Counted from the first letter of the stretch, positions 1 through 8,287 are shown. The stretch: DNA of 16,599 bases from JBPOHE01 sp052035915 (GCA_052035915.1 JBPOHE010000178.1:1-16599), one strand, 5' to 3'. Numbers and translations: made by a program. The notes: a model not told the origin generated them from the sequence alone.

Positions 1-864
1 GACATCGAGGCCTTGAAGGCGCGGATCCTGGCCACCGGCTTGTCGGTCTCCGCGCTGGTGTCAACCGCCTGGGCCTCGGCCTCCAGTTTCCGCGGCTCGG
101 ATAAGCGCGGCGGCGCCAACGGTGCGCGCCTCCGTCTGGCCCCACAGAAGGATTGGGAGGTCAACCAGCCCGAGTCGTTAGCCAAGGTGTTGGCCGCCCT
201 CGAAGCCGTCCAGGCCCAGTTCAACGCCGCCCAAAGCGGCGGCAAGCGGGTCTCCCTGGCCGACCTCATCGTGCTGGGCGGTTGCGCCGCGGTGGAGCAG
301 GCCGCCAAGGCGGCTGGGCACGACATCGAGGTACCCTTCGCCCCGGGACGCACCGACGCCACCCAGGAGCAGACCGATGTCGTTTCCTTCGAGGTGCTGG
401 AGCCCGTCGCCGACGGCTTCCGCAACTACCTCAAGGGACCCTCGCGGGTGCCGGTCGAGGAACTCTTGCTCGACAAGGCCCAGCTCCTGACGCTGACCGC
501 GCCTGAGATGACCGTCCTCATCGGTGGCCTGCGCGCCATCAACATCAATGTCGGTGGCTCGACCCATGGCGTCTTCACCGATCGACCCGGCACCCTCGGC
601 AACGACTTCTTCGTCAACCTGGTGGACATGGGTACGGTATGGAAACCCACCTCCGAGGCCGCAGACCTGTTCGAGGGCCGCGATCGCGCCACCGGTGAGC
701 TGAAGTGGACCGCCACCCGCGTCGATCTGGTGTTCGGTTCCAACTCCCAGTTGCGGGCACTGGCCGAGGTCTACGCCCAGGACGATGCCAAGGAGAAATT
801 CGTGCGCGACTTCGTCGCCGCCTGGGACAAGGTCATGAACCTGGATCGCTTCGATCTGAAGTAA
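1..864 (+). CDS. katG: Catalase-peroxidase KatG, C-terminal part (5' truncated by window)
   Basis: KatG is a haem enzyme that removes hydrogen peroxide by catalase and peroxidase activity. The frame is open from base 1, so the gene continues upstream of the window; the TTG at 13 is internal and not a start. The 287 visible residues match the C-terminal domain of KatG: an early stretch reading STAWASASSFRGSDKRGGAN, then RLAPQKDWEVN, then GGCAAVEQAAKAAGHDIEVPF and a terminal region with LVFGSNSQLRALAEVYA and FVRDFVAAWDKVMNLDRFDL. Full KatG proteins are about 720-740 residues, so roughly 440 residues, including the haem-binding N-terminal domain, lie outside. No frameshift is visible. The gene converges on the dehydrogenase gene at 1073, separated by about 200 bp of hairpin-rich DNA. 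Identity is very secure; regulation cannot be judged because the promoter is missing. Confidence 0.97.
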   Translation, partial: DIEALKARILATGLSVSALVSTAWASASSFRGSDKRGGANGARLRLAPQKDWEVNQPESLAKVLAALEAVQAQFNAAQSGGKRVSLADLIVLGGCAAVEQAAKAAGHDIEVPFAPGRTDATQEQTDVVSFEVLEPVADGFRNYLKGPSRVPVEELLLDKAQLLTLTAPEMTVLIGGLRAININVGGSTHGVFTDRPGTLGNDFFVNLVDMGTVWKPTSEAADLFEGRDRATGELKWTATRVDLVFGSNSQLRALAEVYAQDDAKEKFVRDFVAAWDKVMNLDRFDLK

Positions 865-873
865 CCCCGGACA

Positions 874-916
874 GGGCGGAAAAGGGAGGGCACGGACCCG
901 CCTGGCCTTTCCGCCC
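874..916. terminator. Inverted repeat after katG, possible terminator
   Basis: GGGCGGAAAAGG (874-885) faces CCTTTCCGCCC (906-916), giving a stem of about 11 bp with one bulged A and a 20-nt loop. It begins 10 bp after the katG stop. No clear T-run follows, so a factor-independent terminator is only a suggestion. Confidence 0.4.
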
Positions 917-1033
917 CCCCGGGCCGTTTCCAGGCAACCGCCCTCTGTCGGACTGTTCAAGGAAGATCAATCACCAGGGAACCAATACTTCTATCCCTAT
1001 CGGAAACAGCCTCCAGGATCACCGGACTTCCTT

Positions 1034-1066
1034 CCCCTGCCGTAACAGGCTGTGCGCGGGCAGGGG
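1034..1066 (-). terminator. Hairpin just after the dehydrogenase gene, possible terminator
   Basis: CCCCTGCC (1034-1041) pairs with GGCAGGGG (1059-1066), and the stem extends imperfectly outward. It lies within 40 nt of the stop codon of the minus-strand dehydrogenase. There is no T-run on the minus strand. Together with 874-916 it fills the convergent katG/dehydrogenase gap, which otherwise holds nothing I recognise. Confidence 0.35.
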
Positions 1067-1072
1067 AGGCGA

Positions 1073-2263
1073 CTACAAGGCGGCTTGTAGCACCGCGACG
1101 ATATCCGCTTCGGTCATCGGCGGACGGGACGGCAGCCGGCCCTTTTGGTCATGGATGATGCGCAGGGTCTCCCGGGCGTAGGTCTCGATCAGGCGGTCGT
1201 CGATCCCCAAGTCGGAGAAGCATGTCGGGCAGCCGATGGACTTGAGAAAGGCCTCGAAGCGGTCGATGCCGGTCAGTGCGCACTCCAGGTCCTCCGGGCC
1301 TGTTCCGGATAGGCCGAAGAGGCGCTCGGCGAACTGCACGAACCTGGGCGTATTGTTCTTCACCGCAAAGCGCATCCACGCCGGGTTGATGATCGCCAGG
1401 CCAGCGGCATGGGTGATGTCGTGGTAGGCGGAGACCGTATGCTCGATCATGTGTACGGGATAGCCGACACTCCCGCTCCCCGACTGCACCCAGCCATTCA
1501 GGGCCACCGTGGCCGCCCACTGGACCTGGGCGCGCGCGTTGAGGTCGTTGCCATCCTCGATCGCTTTCGGGCCGTACTCCATGGCGGTCAAAATCACGCC
1601 CTCGGCGATGCGGTCCTGGATCGGCGTGCAGCCGCTGCCGTTGAAATAGCTCTCGGTGACGTGGGTGATCAGATCGCAGACGCCGTAGGCGGTTTGATCC
1701 CTGGGTACGGTGCGGGTCAGCTCCGGATCGAGGAGCGCCACCCTGGGGTAGAGGCACTCGGCCTGGACGAAGGACTTCTCCTGGGTTTCCTCATTGGTGA
1801 TGACCGCGCCGCAGTTCATCTCGGAGCCAGTAGCGGCCAGGGTCGGGACCGTAATCAGCGGCAGGGCCTGGACCGGGCGGTAAGGCTCCGGCTGGCCATG
1901 CAGGATCATGTCCCAGGGGTCGCCGTCGTAGAGCACCGCCGCCGCCATCACCTTGGCGGCGTCCATCACGCTGCCGCCGCCGAGGGCGATGACCAGCTCG
2001 CACCGGTTCTCACGGGCGATCCGCGCCCCCCGCCGGACCGAGGTAATGCGCGGGTTTGGCTCTACCCCCTCGCACTCGAATATCGACACCCCGGCCTCGG
2101 TCAGACTCTTGAGCGCGCGGTCAAAGGTGCCGCTGTGTTTGACGCTGCCGCCGCCGGTCACCAGCAGGGCGCGGGTGCCGTAAGGCCGCGCGAACTCGCC
2201 CAGGCGAGCGAGGCTGCCGGCGCCGAAGACGAGGCGGGTCGGATTCAGGTATTCGAAGTTCAT
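1073..2263 (-). CDS. Iron-containing alcohol/aldehyde dehydrogenase, YqhD/BDH type
   Basis: A 396-residue group III (iron-dependent type) alcohol dehydrogenase; relatives YqhD and butanol dehydrogenase reduce aldehydes with NADPH or NADH in the cytoplasm. The N-terminal nucleotide-binding domain has GGGS (37-40) and GGGSVMD (95-101), followed by TGSE (145-148). Expected metal ligands are D197, H201, H271 and H285, in the contexts CDLITH, PVHMIEH and DITHAAG, matching the YqhD pattern as I remember it. The frame is open to 2410, but the ATG at 2263 is chosen because GAGGAG lies about 8 nt upstream and because family members begin just before PTRLVFGAG. The gene is divergent from an AraC regulator 317 bp away, as in yqhD/yqhC of E. 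coli, which suggests reactive-aldehyde detoxification (inference). The physiological substrate and cofactor cannot be read from sequence. Confidence 0.92.
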   Translation of the reverse strand: MNFEYLNPTRLVFGAGSLARLGEFARPYGTRALLVTGGGSVKHSGTFDRALKSLTEAGVSIFECEGVEPNPRITSVRRGARIARENRCELVIALGGGSVMDAAKVMAAAVLYDGDPWDMILHGQPEPYRPVQALPLITVPTLAATGSEMNCGAVITNEETQEKSFVQAECLYPRVALLDPELTRTVPRDQTAYGVCDLITHVTESYFNGSGCTPIQDRIAEGVILTAMEYGPKAIEDGNDLNARAQVQWAATVALNGWVQSGSGSVGYPVHMIEHTVSAYHDITHAAGLAIINPAWMRFAVKNNTPRFVQFAERLFGLSGTGPEDLECALTGIDRFEAFLKSIGCPTCFSDLGIDDRLIETYARETLRIIHDQKGRLPSRPPMTEADIVAVLQAAL

Positions 2264-2580
2264 CGCGGTGCTCCTCTGATGGGTGATCGGGATTGGTTGT
2301 CTAAACTCTAGGACGGCGGGCGGGATCGGCGTTAGAACAATCCTGGCCGATTCTTGCCTGATCCTCCAGGCGAGGAAAGCTTCCGCTTGTCCACAAGCCG
2401 CTGCCGACATCTCTGGCCACAGGCTATTAGAACTTTTTGTAACTCCATGAGTCCCGCGTGCCTTGTCCGATTCTTGTCGATCATTGCCTGATTCTCTTCT
2501 GGTCGAGAGGGTCTCGTTGTGGGTCCCAGAGGGCGGCGATAGACTGCGGATGAATCAGTGGTGGAACGACGGGAGGGGTG
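2264..2580. promoter_or_regulatory. Divergent control region with a 120-bp-spaced direct repeat
   Basis: This 317-bp gap must hold the start signals of both the dehydrogenase and the AraC gene. CCGATTCTTG occurs at 2347-2356 and again at 2467-2476, exactly 120 bp apart. TTGCCTGAT follows as part of the first copy (2354-2362) and recurs at 2484-2492. AraC-type regulators usually bind directly repeated half-sites, so these are candidate operators for the adjacent regulator (inference). I found no convincing -35/-10 pair for either gene. Confidence 0.4.
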
Positions 2581-3498
2581 ATGAACGCAGAGAAAGGGGG
2601 CCAAGAGGGGGCAGCTGCGAGCCTGGCGGGGCGTATCGCCCGCTGGACCGCGGACAGAGATCAATGCGACACCCCGATCCGGGGTTTGAGCCTCTATCGC
2701 CGGGAGACCCCCACCGAGCCGGTGAGCTATTTGCTGGCCGCCAGCATTTGCCTGGTCGGTCAGGGGAGCAAGCGCCTGTTCCTGGGTAAAGAGGCCTATG
2801 TCTACGATGCCAACCACTTTCTCATCACCGCCGTGGACCTGCCGGTGGTGACACAGGTCATCGAAGCCAGCTCAGAGCGACCCTTCCTGGGATTGACGAT
2901 GGCGCTCGACCTGCGCCTGGTCGCTCAACTCATGCTGAGCGGTGACCGGCCACTGGCCGACCCACCGAAGGATCGCCTTGGAGTGGCGGTCAGTGAGGTC
3001 GCGCCGCCCCTGCTCGAGGCTTTCAACCGCCTGATCGATCTCCTCGATCACCCCAGGGACATCGGGGTCCTGGCACCCCTCATCCAGCAGGAGATCACCT
3101 ATCGTCTGCTGACCGGGGAACAGGGTCCACGCCTGCGGCAGATCGCCTCGGTCGGTCACCATGGCTATCGCATTGCCCAGACCATCGACTGGCTGAAGGA
3201 GAACTTCGCCCGGTCATTGCGGGTAGAGGAGCTGGCGGACCAGGCGGGGTTGAGTGCCTCGGCCTTCCATAGCCACTTCCGCGCCATGACGGCACTGAGC
3301 CCGCTCCAGTTCCAGAAGCGCATACGCCTGAACGAGGCGCGGCGGCTGATGTTGACGGAGCACGTCGATGCCTCGACGGCGGCCTTTCGGGTCGGCTACG
3401 AGAGTCCTTCCCAATTCAGCCGGGAATACAGCCGCCAGTTTGGCGCGCCACCGATGCGCGATATCCGGAACCTGATCCAGGACGTGCCCAATGGCTGA
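2581..3498 (+). CDS. AraC-family transcriptional regulator (AraC_N type, YqhC-like)
   Basis: A 305-residue regulator. Residues about 30-185 resemble the AraC-type N-terminal sensing domain, with GLSLYRRETPTEP, ICLVGQGSKRLFLGKE and YVYDANHFLITAVDLPV. The C-terminal 100 residues hold two helix-turn-helix motifs: LRVEELADQAGLSASAFHSH (213-232) and the signature VGYESPSQFSREYSRQFG (271-288). A GTG at 2578 directly precedes the ATG at 2581; the ATG is preferred, with GGGAGG just upstream. The gene is transcribed away from the YqhD-type dehydrogenase, and the same pairing with the E. coli aldehyde-responsive regulator YqhC suggests it activates that gene (inference). The gene ends 63 bp before repeat copy A and converges on prpD. 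The inducer is unknown. Confidence 0.93.
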   Translation: MNAEKGGQEGAAASLAGRIARWTADRDQCDTPIRGLSLYRRETPTEPVSYLLAASICLVGQGSKRLFLGKEAYVYDANHFLITAVDLPVVTQVIEASSERPFLGLTMALDLRLVAQLMLSGDRPLADPPKDRLGVAVSEVAPPLLEAFNRLIDLLDHPRDIGVLAPLIQQEITYRLLTGEQGPRLRQIASVGHHGYRIAQTIDWLKENFARSLRVEELADQAGLSASAFHSHFRAMTALSPLQFQKRIRLNEARRLMLTEHVDASTAAFRVGYESPSQFSREYSRQFGAPPMRDIRNLIQDVPNG

Positions 3499-3561
3499 AC
3501 GTCCCTGAGCCGAGGGGGCAAGTCTCCATGCCGGTCAGGAATCGGCCTGGCGGCGGGGTTG

Positions 3562-3683
3562 TTCCGGGCCTGGGCTGAAAATGGCCATTTTTCGTTCTTT
3601 TTTCGAGAACAATATCTCCATGGCAACGGAATTGTTCTCGAATGGAGAACGAAAATCGGCTATATAACCCCAGGCCTGGGAGC
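3562..3683 (-). repeat. Dispersed GTTCTC palindromic element, copy A
   Basis: One of four related 122-127 bp elements in the window (others at 8561, 13499 and 16345). On the minus strand it reads outer arm GCTCCCAGGCC, then GTTCTC-CATTC-GAGAAC, about 20 bp, ATTGTTCTCGAAAAAAGAAC, GGCCATTTTC and closing GGCCCGG. The two GAGAAC boxes on the plus strand begin at 3605 and 3645. It lies between the convergent ends of the AraC gene and prpD. It contains no ORF of its own and may fold as a bidirectional terminator or be a MITE-like element. Confidence 0.8.
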
Positions 3684-3835
3684 GATGCGGGGTGTAAGCG
3701 TCTCCTCGGACTTGATCCGAGATTGCCGGCGCTCGTGCCACGGGAAGATGACAGCGCGGGCCAGCCCGCGCCTCTCGGCGGCCGATCAGGGACAGCCTAA
3801 TAAGGATTGGTATGAGCGAGGAGCGGTTGTCGTCG

Positions 3836-3871
3836 CCTCGGAGCCTGGGTTTCCAGCCCCTGGCCCCGAGG
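3836..3871 (-). terminator. Long imperfect hairpin after prpD, likely end of prp operon
   Basis: CCTCGG (3836-3841) pairs with CCGAGG (3866-3871), and the stem continues inward (GCC/GGC, GG/CC) with few mismatches. It lies 22 nt past the prpD stop on the minus strand. No T-run follows. The rest of 3684-3892 has two more small hairpins, CTCGGA/TCCGAG near 3707 and GCGCGGG/CCCGCGC near 3757, and no gene. Confidence 0.45.
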
Positions 3872-3892
3872 CGCGCAACCACCCCAGCTCAA

Positions 3893-5341
3893 TCAGATCA
3901 CGAAGAGATCGGTGAACTCGTTCACCGGCGTCGCGGCGAGCCGCTCCGCATCCAGGCAGAGGCGGAAGATGCGCTCGGCCTGGGCCTTGGGGAAGCGGGT
4001 CCGCAAGGCGTCGCTGAACTTGCGCTCCAGCACCGGAATGCCCTCGCCGCGGCGACGACGGTGGCCGATGGGGTATTCGATCTCCACCTTCTCGGTGTGG
4101 CTGCCGTCCTGGAAGAACACTTGGATCGCGTTGGCGATGGAACGTTTGTCTGGGTCCAGATAGTCGGCGCTGTAGCGGGGGTCTTCCACCACCCGCATCT
4201 TGCCGCGCAGGGCGTCGATGCGCGGATCGGCGGCGACGTCGTCCTCGTAATGACGGGCGGTGAGCGCCCCATGGATCAGGGGTACGGCGACCATGTATTG
4301 CAGGCAGTGATCGCGATCGGCCGGGTTGTACAGGGGGCCGTCCTTGCTGATGATGCGGACTGCGGATTCCTGGGTGCTGAGTTCGATGCGCTCGATCTGG
4401 TCCAACCTATCCTTGACCTCCGGGTGGAGTTTCATGGCGCATTCCACCGCGGTCTGGGCATGGAACTCGGCGGGGAAGCTGATCTTGAACAGGATGTTCT
4501 CCATCACATAGCTGCCGTAGGGGCGCTGGAAGGCGAAGCGGTTGCCCTTGAAGAGCACGTCATAGAAGCCCCACTTGGGCGCGGTGAGCACCGAGGGCAG
4601 GCCCATCTCGCCGCGCATGGTCATCATCGCCAGCCGCGCGCCCCGGGAGCTGGCGTCGCCCGCCGCCCAGGACTTGCGCGAGCCGGTGTTGGGGGCGTGA
4701 CGATAGGTGCGCAGCGATTGTCCATCCACCCAGGCCTGGGAGACGGCGTCGATCACCTGCTCCTTGTTGGCGCCGAGCATCTGGGCGGTCACCGCCGCCG
4801 AGGCCACCTTGACCAACACCACATGGTCGAGACCGACGCGGTTGTAGCTGTTCTCCAGCGCCAACACGCCCTGGATCTCGTGGGCCTTGATCATGTAGCC
4901 CAGGACCTGGCCCATGCGCATCGGCAGCTTGCCCTCGGCCAGGGCCTTGCGGGACAGCCAGTCGGACATGGCGAGGATGGCACCAAGATTGTCCGAGGGG
5001 TGACCCCATTCGGCGGCCAGCCAGGTGTCGTTGAAGTCGAGCCAGCGTACCAGGGCGCCGATGTCCCAGGCGGCCTTGACCGGATCGAGCAGGTGCTGGG
5101 TGCCGGGCACCCGCGCCCCTTGAGGCACCAGGGTGCCGGGGACGATGGGACCCAGATGCTTGGTGCATTCCGGGTATTGCAGGGCCAGCATGGCGCAGCC
5201 CAGGGAATCCATCAGACAGTTGCGGGCGGTGTCATAGGCCTCGTGGCTGGAGATGGCGTAGTCGCAGATGTAGTCGGCGATGTCGACCAACTCCCGATCC
5301 GGGGCCGGGCGGATGTTGGTATCGGCGTGATGTCCACTCAT
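3893..5341 (-). CDS. prpD: 2-methylcitrate dehydratase PrpD
   Basis: PrpD dehydrates 2-methylcitrate to 2-methyl-cis-aconitate, the second step of the methylcitrate cycle for propionyl-CoA. The 482-residue product has the full family length (E. coli PrpD is about 483). It starts with a region containing ELVDIADYICDYAI and SLGCAMLALQYPECTKHLGP and carries the conserved block LDFNDTWLAAEWGHPSDNLG (101-120), then MGQVLGYMIKAHEIQG and RSWAAGD-like sequence. A GGAG lies about 11 nt before the ATG at 5341. It is the last gene of gntR-prpB-prpC-prpD and is separated from prpC by 143 bp holding two REP-like hairpins, unlike the tight junctions upstream. No acnD/prpF pair is present, so the PrpD route is used here. 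The usual partner aconitase for the hydration step is not in the window. Confidence 0.96.
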   Translation of the reverse strand: MSGHHADTNIRPAPDRELVDIADYICDYAISSHEAYDTARNCLMDSLGCAMLALQYPECTKHLGPIVPGTLVPQGARVPGTQHLLDPVKAAWDIGALVRWLDFNDTWLAAEWGHPSDNLGAILAMSDWLSRKALAEGKLPMRMGQVLGYMIKAHEIQGVLALENSYNRVGLDHVVLVKVASAAVTAQMLGANKEQVIDAVSQAWVDGQSLRTYRHAPNTGSRKSWAAGDASSRGARLAMMTMRGEMGLPSVLTAPKWGFYDVLFKGNRFAFQRPYGSYVMENILFKISFPAEFHAQTAVECAMKLHPEVKDRLDQIERIELSTQESAVRIISKDGPLYNPADRDHCLQYMVAVPLIHGALTARHYEDDVAADPRIDALRGKMRVVEDPRYSADYLDPDKRSIANAIQVFFQDGSHTEKVEIEYPIGHRRRRGEGIPVLERKFSDALRTRFPKAQAERIFRLCLDAERLAATPVNEFTDLFVI

Positions 5342-5375
5342 GAAAATAGTCTCCGGAAATCAGGGGAATTCAGCC

Positions 5376-5456
5376 GTAGGGCGGCAACCCTTTGCCGCCA
5401 TTGGGTGCTACAAGCTGGATGCAGAATCAGTCGTCGGCATGGGAATGCCGACCTAC
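5376..5456. repeat. Inverted pair of GTAG/REP-like hairpins between prpC and prpD
   Basis: The first unit, on the plus strand, is GTAG (5376-5379) followed by GGCGGCAA-CCCT-TTGCCGCC (5380-5399), a perfect 8-bp stem. The second, on the minus strand, is GTAG (5456-5453) followed by GTCGGCAT-TCCC-ATGCCGAC (5452-5433), again a perfect 8-bp stem. Each shows the GTAG tetranucleotide next to a GC-rich hairpin that typifies REP elements mobilised by RAYT transposases. The opposed orientation resembles a BIME. The words CTACAAGCT recur after both units. Confidence 0.75.
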
Positions 5457-5484
5457 AAGCTAGTAGTGCCTTTTCGGAAATCAC

Positions 5485-6642
5485 CTAAATACGGGCTGTG
5501 ATCGGCAGCCAGGGCAGGTTCGGCGGTCCCAGGTAGTTGGCGCTGGGACGGATGATCTTGCCGTCGACCCGCTGTTCGATGATGTGGGCGACCCAACCGG
5601 TGATGCGCGACATGACGAAGATGGGGGTGAACATGGGGGTGGGGATGCCCATGGCGTTGTAGGCCACCGCGGAGAACCAGTCGAGGTTGGGGAACATCTT
5701 TTTCTTTTCCCACATCACCTTTTCCAGCCGCTCGGCCACCTGAAACATCAGCATCTCGCCGCTGGCCTCCGAGAGGCGCCGCGCCACCGCCTTGATCACC
5801 TTGTTGCGGGGATCGCTGATGGTATAGACCGGATGACCGAAGCCGATGATGATCTCCTTGCGCTCCAGGCGCTCGCGGATATCCAGATCGGCCTCGTCGG
5901 CGGAGAGATAGCGTTGCTGGATGTCGCAGGCGACCTCATTGGCCCCGCCGTGCTTGGGACCGCGCAGGGCGCCGATGGCACCGGAGACGCAGGAGTAGAT
6001 ATCCGAGCCGGTACCGGCGATGACCCGGGCGGTGAAGGTGGAGGCGTTGAACTCATGCTCGGCATAGAGATTCAGCGAGGTGTGCATGGCCCGTACCCAG
6101 TGCTCGGGCGGTTTGCGGCCGTGCAAGAGATGCAGGAAATGCCCGCCGATGGACTCGTCCTCGGTTTCCACCGCGATGCGCCGCCCCTGATGGCTGTAGT
6201 GATACCAATAGAGCAGCATGGAGCCGAAACAGGCCACCAGGCGATCGCCGAGGATACGGGCGCCGGAGATGGTGTGGGCCTCCCGTTCCGGTTCCATGGT
6301 GCCCAGTACCGAACAGCCGGTGCGCAGCACGTCCATGGGATGGGTGGAGGCCGGGAGTTGCTCCAGCACCCGTTTCAGGGCCGCCGGCAGGCCGCGCAGC
6401 TCGTGCAGGTGTTCCTTGTAGTTGTGCAGCTCGGCGGCGGTGGGCAGTTTCTCGTGGATGAGCAGATAGGCGATCTCCTCGAACTCGGCCTTGTCGGCGA
6501 AATCGAGGATGTCGTAGCCGCGGTAATGGAGGTCGTTCCCGCTCAGACCCACGGTACAGATGCTGGTGTTACCCGCCGCGGTACCGGACAGGGCGACGGA
6601 TTTCTTTCTGCCGGCAACCGGCAGGGGTTCTGGGCTGCTCAT
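5485..6642 (-). CDS. prpC: 2-methylcitrate synthase PrpC
   Basis: PrpC condenses propionyl-CoA with oxaloacetate to 2-methylcitrate. The 385-residue protein belongs to the citrate synthase family and has the short length typical of PrpC (about 380-390) rather than of TCA citrate synthase. Active-site residues expected for the family are visible: H231 in GPKHGGANE, H270 in GFGHPVYTISDPRN, and D321 in PNLDWFS. The N-terminal segment has GLSGNDLHYRGYDILDFAD and the C-terminal segment MGIPTPMFTPIFVMSRITGW. The ATG overlaps the prpB stop by 4 bp (ATGA), and GGGAG lies about 7 nt upstream, so translational coupling is likely. Downstream, 143 bp with REP-like hairpins separate it from prpD. Confidence 0.97.
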   Translation of the reverse strand: MSSPEPLPVAGRKKSVALSGTAAGNTSICTVGLSGNDLHYRGYDILDFADKAEFEEIAYLLIHEKLPTAAELHNYKEHLHELRGLPAALKRVLEQLPASTHPMDVLRTGCSVLGTMEPEREAHTISGARILGDRLVACFGSMLLYWYHYSHQGRRIAVETEDESIGGHFLHLLHGRKPPEHWVRAMHTSLNLYAEHEFNASTFTARVIAGTGSDIYSCVSGAIGALRGPKHGGANEVACDIQQRYLSADEADLDIRERLERKEIIIGFGHPVYTISDPRNKVIKAVARRLSEASGEMLMFQVAERLEKVMWEKKKMFPNLDWFSAVAYNAMGIPTPMFTPIFVMSRITGWVAHIIEQRVDGKIIRPSANYLGPPNLPWLPITARI

Positions 6643-7532
6643 GAGGACTCCCCCCCTTGGCTGAAGAGTTGATCGAGCTTGCGCTCGTAGGCGTGGTAGT
6701 TGAGAAAGTCGTACAACTCGGCGCGGGTCTGCATGCGATCCAGCACATTCTGCTGGGTACCGTCGCGGCGGATGGCCTCGAATACCCCGAGCGCCGCCCG
6801 GTTCATGGCGCGGAAGGCCGACAGCGGATAGAGGGCGATGGCGACCCCAACCGAGGCCAGTTCGCTGGTGGTGAACAGGGGCGTCTTGCCGAACTCGGTG
6901 ATGTTGGCCAGCACCGGCACCGGCACCGCTTGAACGAAACGGCGATACTGTTCGAGTTCGTGCACCGCCTCCGGGAAGATCATATCCGCCCCGGCCTCGA
7001 CGCAGGCCTGGGCGCGATCGATGGCCGCGTCCAGACCCTCGCCCGCCAAGGCATCGGTGCGGGCCATGATGACGAAATCGGCGCTACGGGCGTCCGCCGC
7101 CGCCTTGATGCGGTCGACCATCTCGCCTTTGCTGACGATGGCCTTCCCTGGGCGATGACCGCAGCGTTTGGCCTGCACCTGGTCCTCGATATGGCAGCCC
7201 GCCGCCCCGGCGCGGATGAGTTCCCGCACCGTGCGCGCCACGTTGAAGGCGCTGGAGCCGAAACCCGTATCCGCATCCACCAGTAGCGGGCGCTCGGTGA
7301 CATAGGTGATGCGCCGCACATCCTCCAGCACGTCGTGCAGGCTGCTGATGCCGAGATCCGGCAGCGCCAGTGACCCCGCCGCCACCCCACCTCCGGAGAG
7401 ATAGAGGGCGCGATAGCCGACACGTTCGGCCATGACGGCATGATAGGCGTTGATGACGCCGATCAGTTGCAAGGGACGCTCTTCCCCCAGGGCACGGCGC
7501 AGCCGGCTCCCCGGGGTCTCTTGGGGGTTCAT
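6639..7532 (-). CDS. prpB: 2-methylisocitrate lyase PrpB
   Basis: PrpB splits 2-methylisocitrate into pyruvate and succinate, the last step of the methylcitrate cycle. The 297-residue protein fits the family length. It shows the isocitrate lyase/PEP mutase superfamily signature KRCGH (122-126) with the catalytic C124, the metal-binding stretch VDADTGFG (85-92; D86 and D88), LSGGGVAAGSLALPDLGISS (45-64) and a C-terminal RAELYDFLNYHAYE. The start at 7532 overlaps the stop of the upstream gntR by 4 bp, and GGAGG sits about 7 nt before it. Both junctions are therefore 4-bp ATGA overlaps, which indicates one tightly coupled transcription unit gntR-prpB-prpC-prpD. Confidence 0.97.
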   Translation of the reverse strand: MNPQETPGSRLRRALGEERPLQLIGVINAYHAVMAERVGYRALYLSGGGVAAGSLALPDLGISSLHDVLEDVRRITYVTERPLLVDADTGFGSSAFNVARTVRELIRAGAAGCHIEDQVQAKRCGHRPGKAIVSKGEMVDRIKAAADARSADFVIMARTDALAGEGLDAAIDRAQACVEAGADMIFPEAVHELEQYRRFVQAVPVPVLANITEFGKTPLFTTSELASVGVAIALYPLSAFRAMNRAALGVFEAIRRDGTQQNVLDRMQTRAELYDFLNYHAYERKLDQLFSQGGESS

Positions 7533-8257
7533 GGGGTCTCCTCCGTAATTATGGATGGCAAGATGGCGCCCGCCTGTCGCTGGATGCGGTGTTCCACATT
7601 GCGGCGGGCGGCGCGGATATGGTGTCGCATCAGCACTTCGGCGAGTTCGCCGTCGCGCTGGCCGATGACGTCGAGCAATTGGGCGTGTTCCTGCAAGGCG
7701 GGAAAGGCCCGGGGGCTGGCCATGCCCAGTTGATATCTATACATGCGGATCAGGTGATAGAGATCCTCGCCGAGGATGCGGATCAGGCGCTCGTTGCGAC
7801 TGCCCTGGACGATGCGGTAATGAAAATCCAGATCCCCTTCCTGCTGGAAATAGGCGTGGCCTTCGTCCTGTTCCACCTGCTCGCGGTGTTGTTGGAGCAG
7901 ATTCTGCAGGCCGGTGATCTCCGCGTCGCTCATGCGCTCGGCGGCCAGTCGCGCCGCCAGCCCTTCGAGGACCTCCCGCATCAGATAGACCTCCACCAAG
8001 CCTTCGGCGGAGAGACGCACCACCCGCGACCCCAGATTCGGCTTGCGCTCGACCAGGGCGCAGGCCTCGAGGCGGCTGATGGCCTCCCGCAACGGACCCC
8101 GACTGACCCCATGATCCCGGGCCAACTCGGGCTCGCTGAGCTTGCTGCCGGGAGGGATTTGCCCCTCGACGATGGCCTCCCGCAGCTTCTGGAAGAGGCG
8201 GTCGGAGAGGTTGTTGAGCGGCAACTCGATCTGGGGATCGATGAGGGCGGCGGTCAT
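7529..8257 (-). CDS. GntR-family (FadR/FCD subfamily) regulator of the prp operon
   Basis: A 242-residue regulator. The N-terminal winged helix (about 13-82) includes LSEPELARDHGVSRGPLREA (40-59). The C-terminal FCD domain (about 90-225) has GDLDFHYRI with D142 and H146, then H191 and H213, positions where FCD proteins bind a metal. The frame stays open to 8461, but the ATG at 8257 is chosen because a promoter (8288-8316) lies inside the longer frame and the regulator fold begins just after this ATG. Its ribosome binding site is weak. It is the first gene of the operon, so it probably controls itself and prpBCD. TGTCGACA palindromes on both sides of the promoter are candidate binding sites. 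GntR-type prp regulators are known in proteobacteria; the ligand, perhaps 2-methylcitrate, is inferred. Confidence 0.93.
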   Translation of the reverse strand: MTAALIDPQIELPLNNLSDRLFQKLREAIVEGQIPPGSKLSEPELARDHGVSRGPLREAISRLEACALVERKPNLGSRVVRLSAEGLVEVYLMREVLEGLAARLAAERMSDAEITGLQNLLQQHREQVEQDEGHAYFQQEGDLDFHYRIVQGSRNERLIRILGEDLYHLIRMYRYQLGMASPRAFPALQEHAQLLDVIGQRDGELAEVLMRHHIRAARRNVEHRIQRQAGAILPSIITEETP

Positions 8258-8260
8258 TTC

Positions 8261-8268
8261 TGTCGACA
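8261..8268. promoter_or_regulatory. Proximal TGTCGACA operator candidate
   Basis: A perfect 8-bp palindrome, 3 bp before the gntR start codon and downstream of the predicted transcription start. Read on the minus strand it sits in ATTGTCGACAG. A repressor bound here would block transcription. Its centre is 63 bp from the distal site, about six helical turns. Confidence 0.65.
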
Positions 8269-8287
8269 ATATTGATGGAATATGCCT

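Noticed and set aside
3812..5488. 558-residue open frame on the plus strand opposite prpD
   Set aside because: It lies antisense to a full-length, well-conserved prpD, has low-complexity Gly/His/Ala composition and no recognisable domain; GC-rich DNA gives such shadows.
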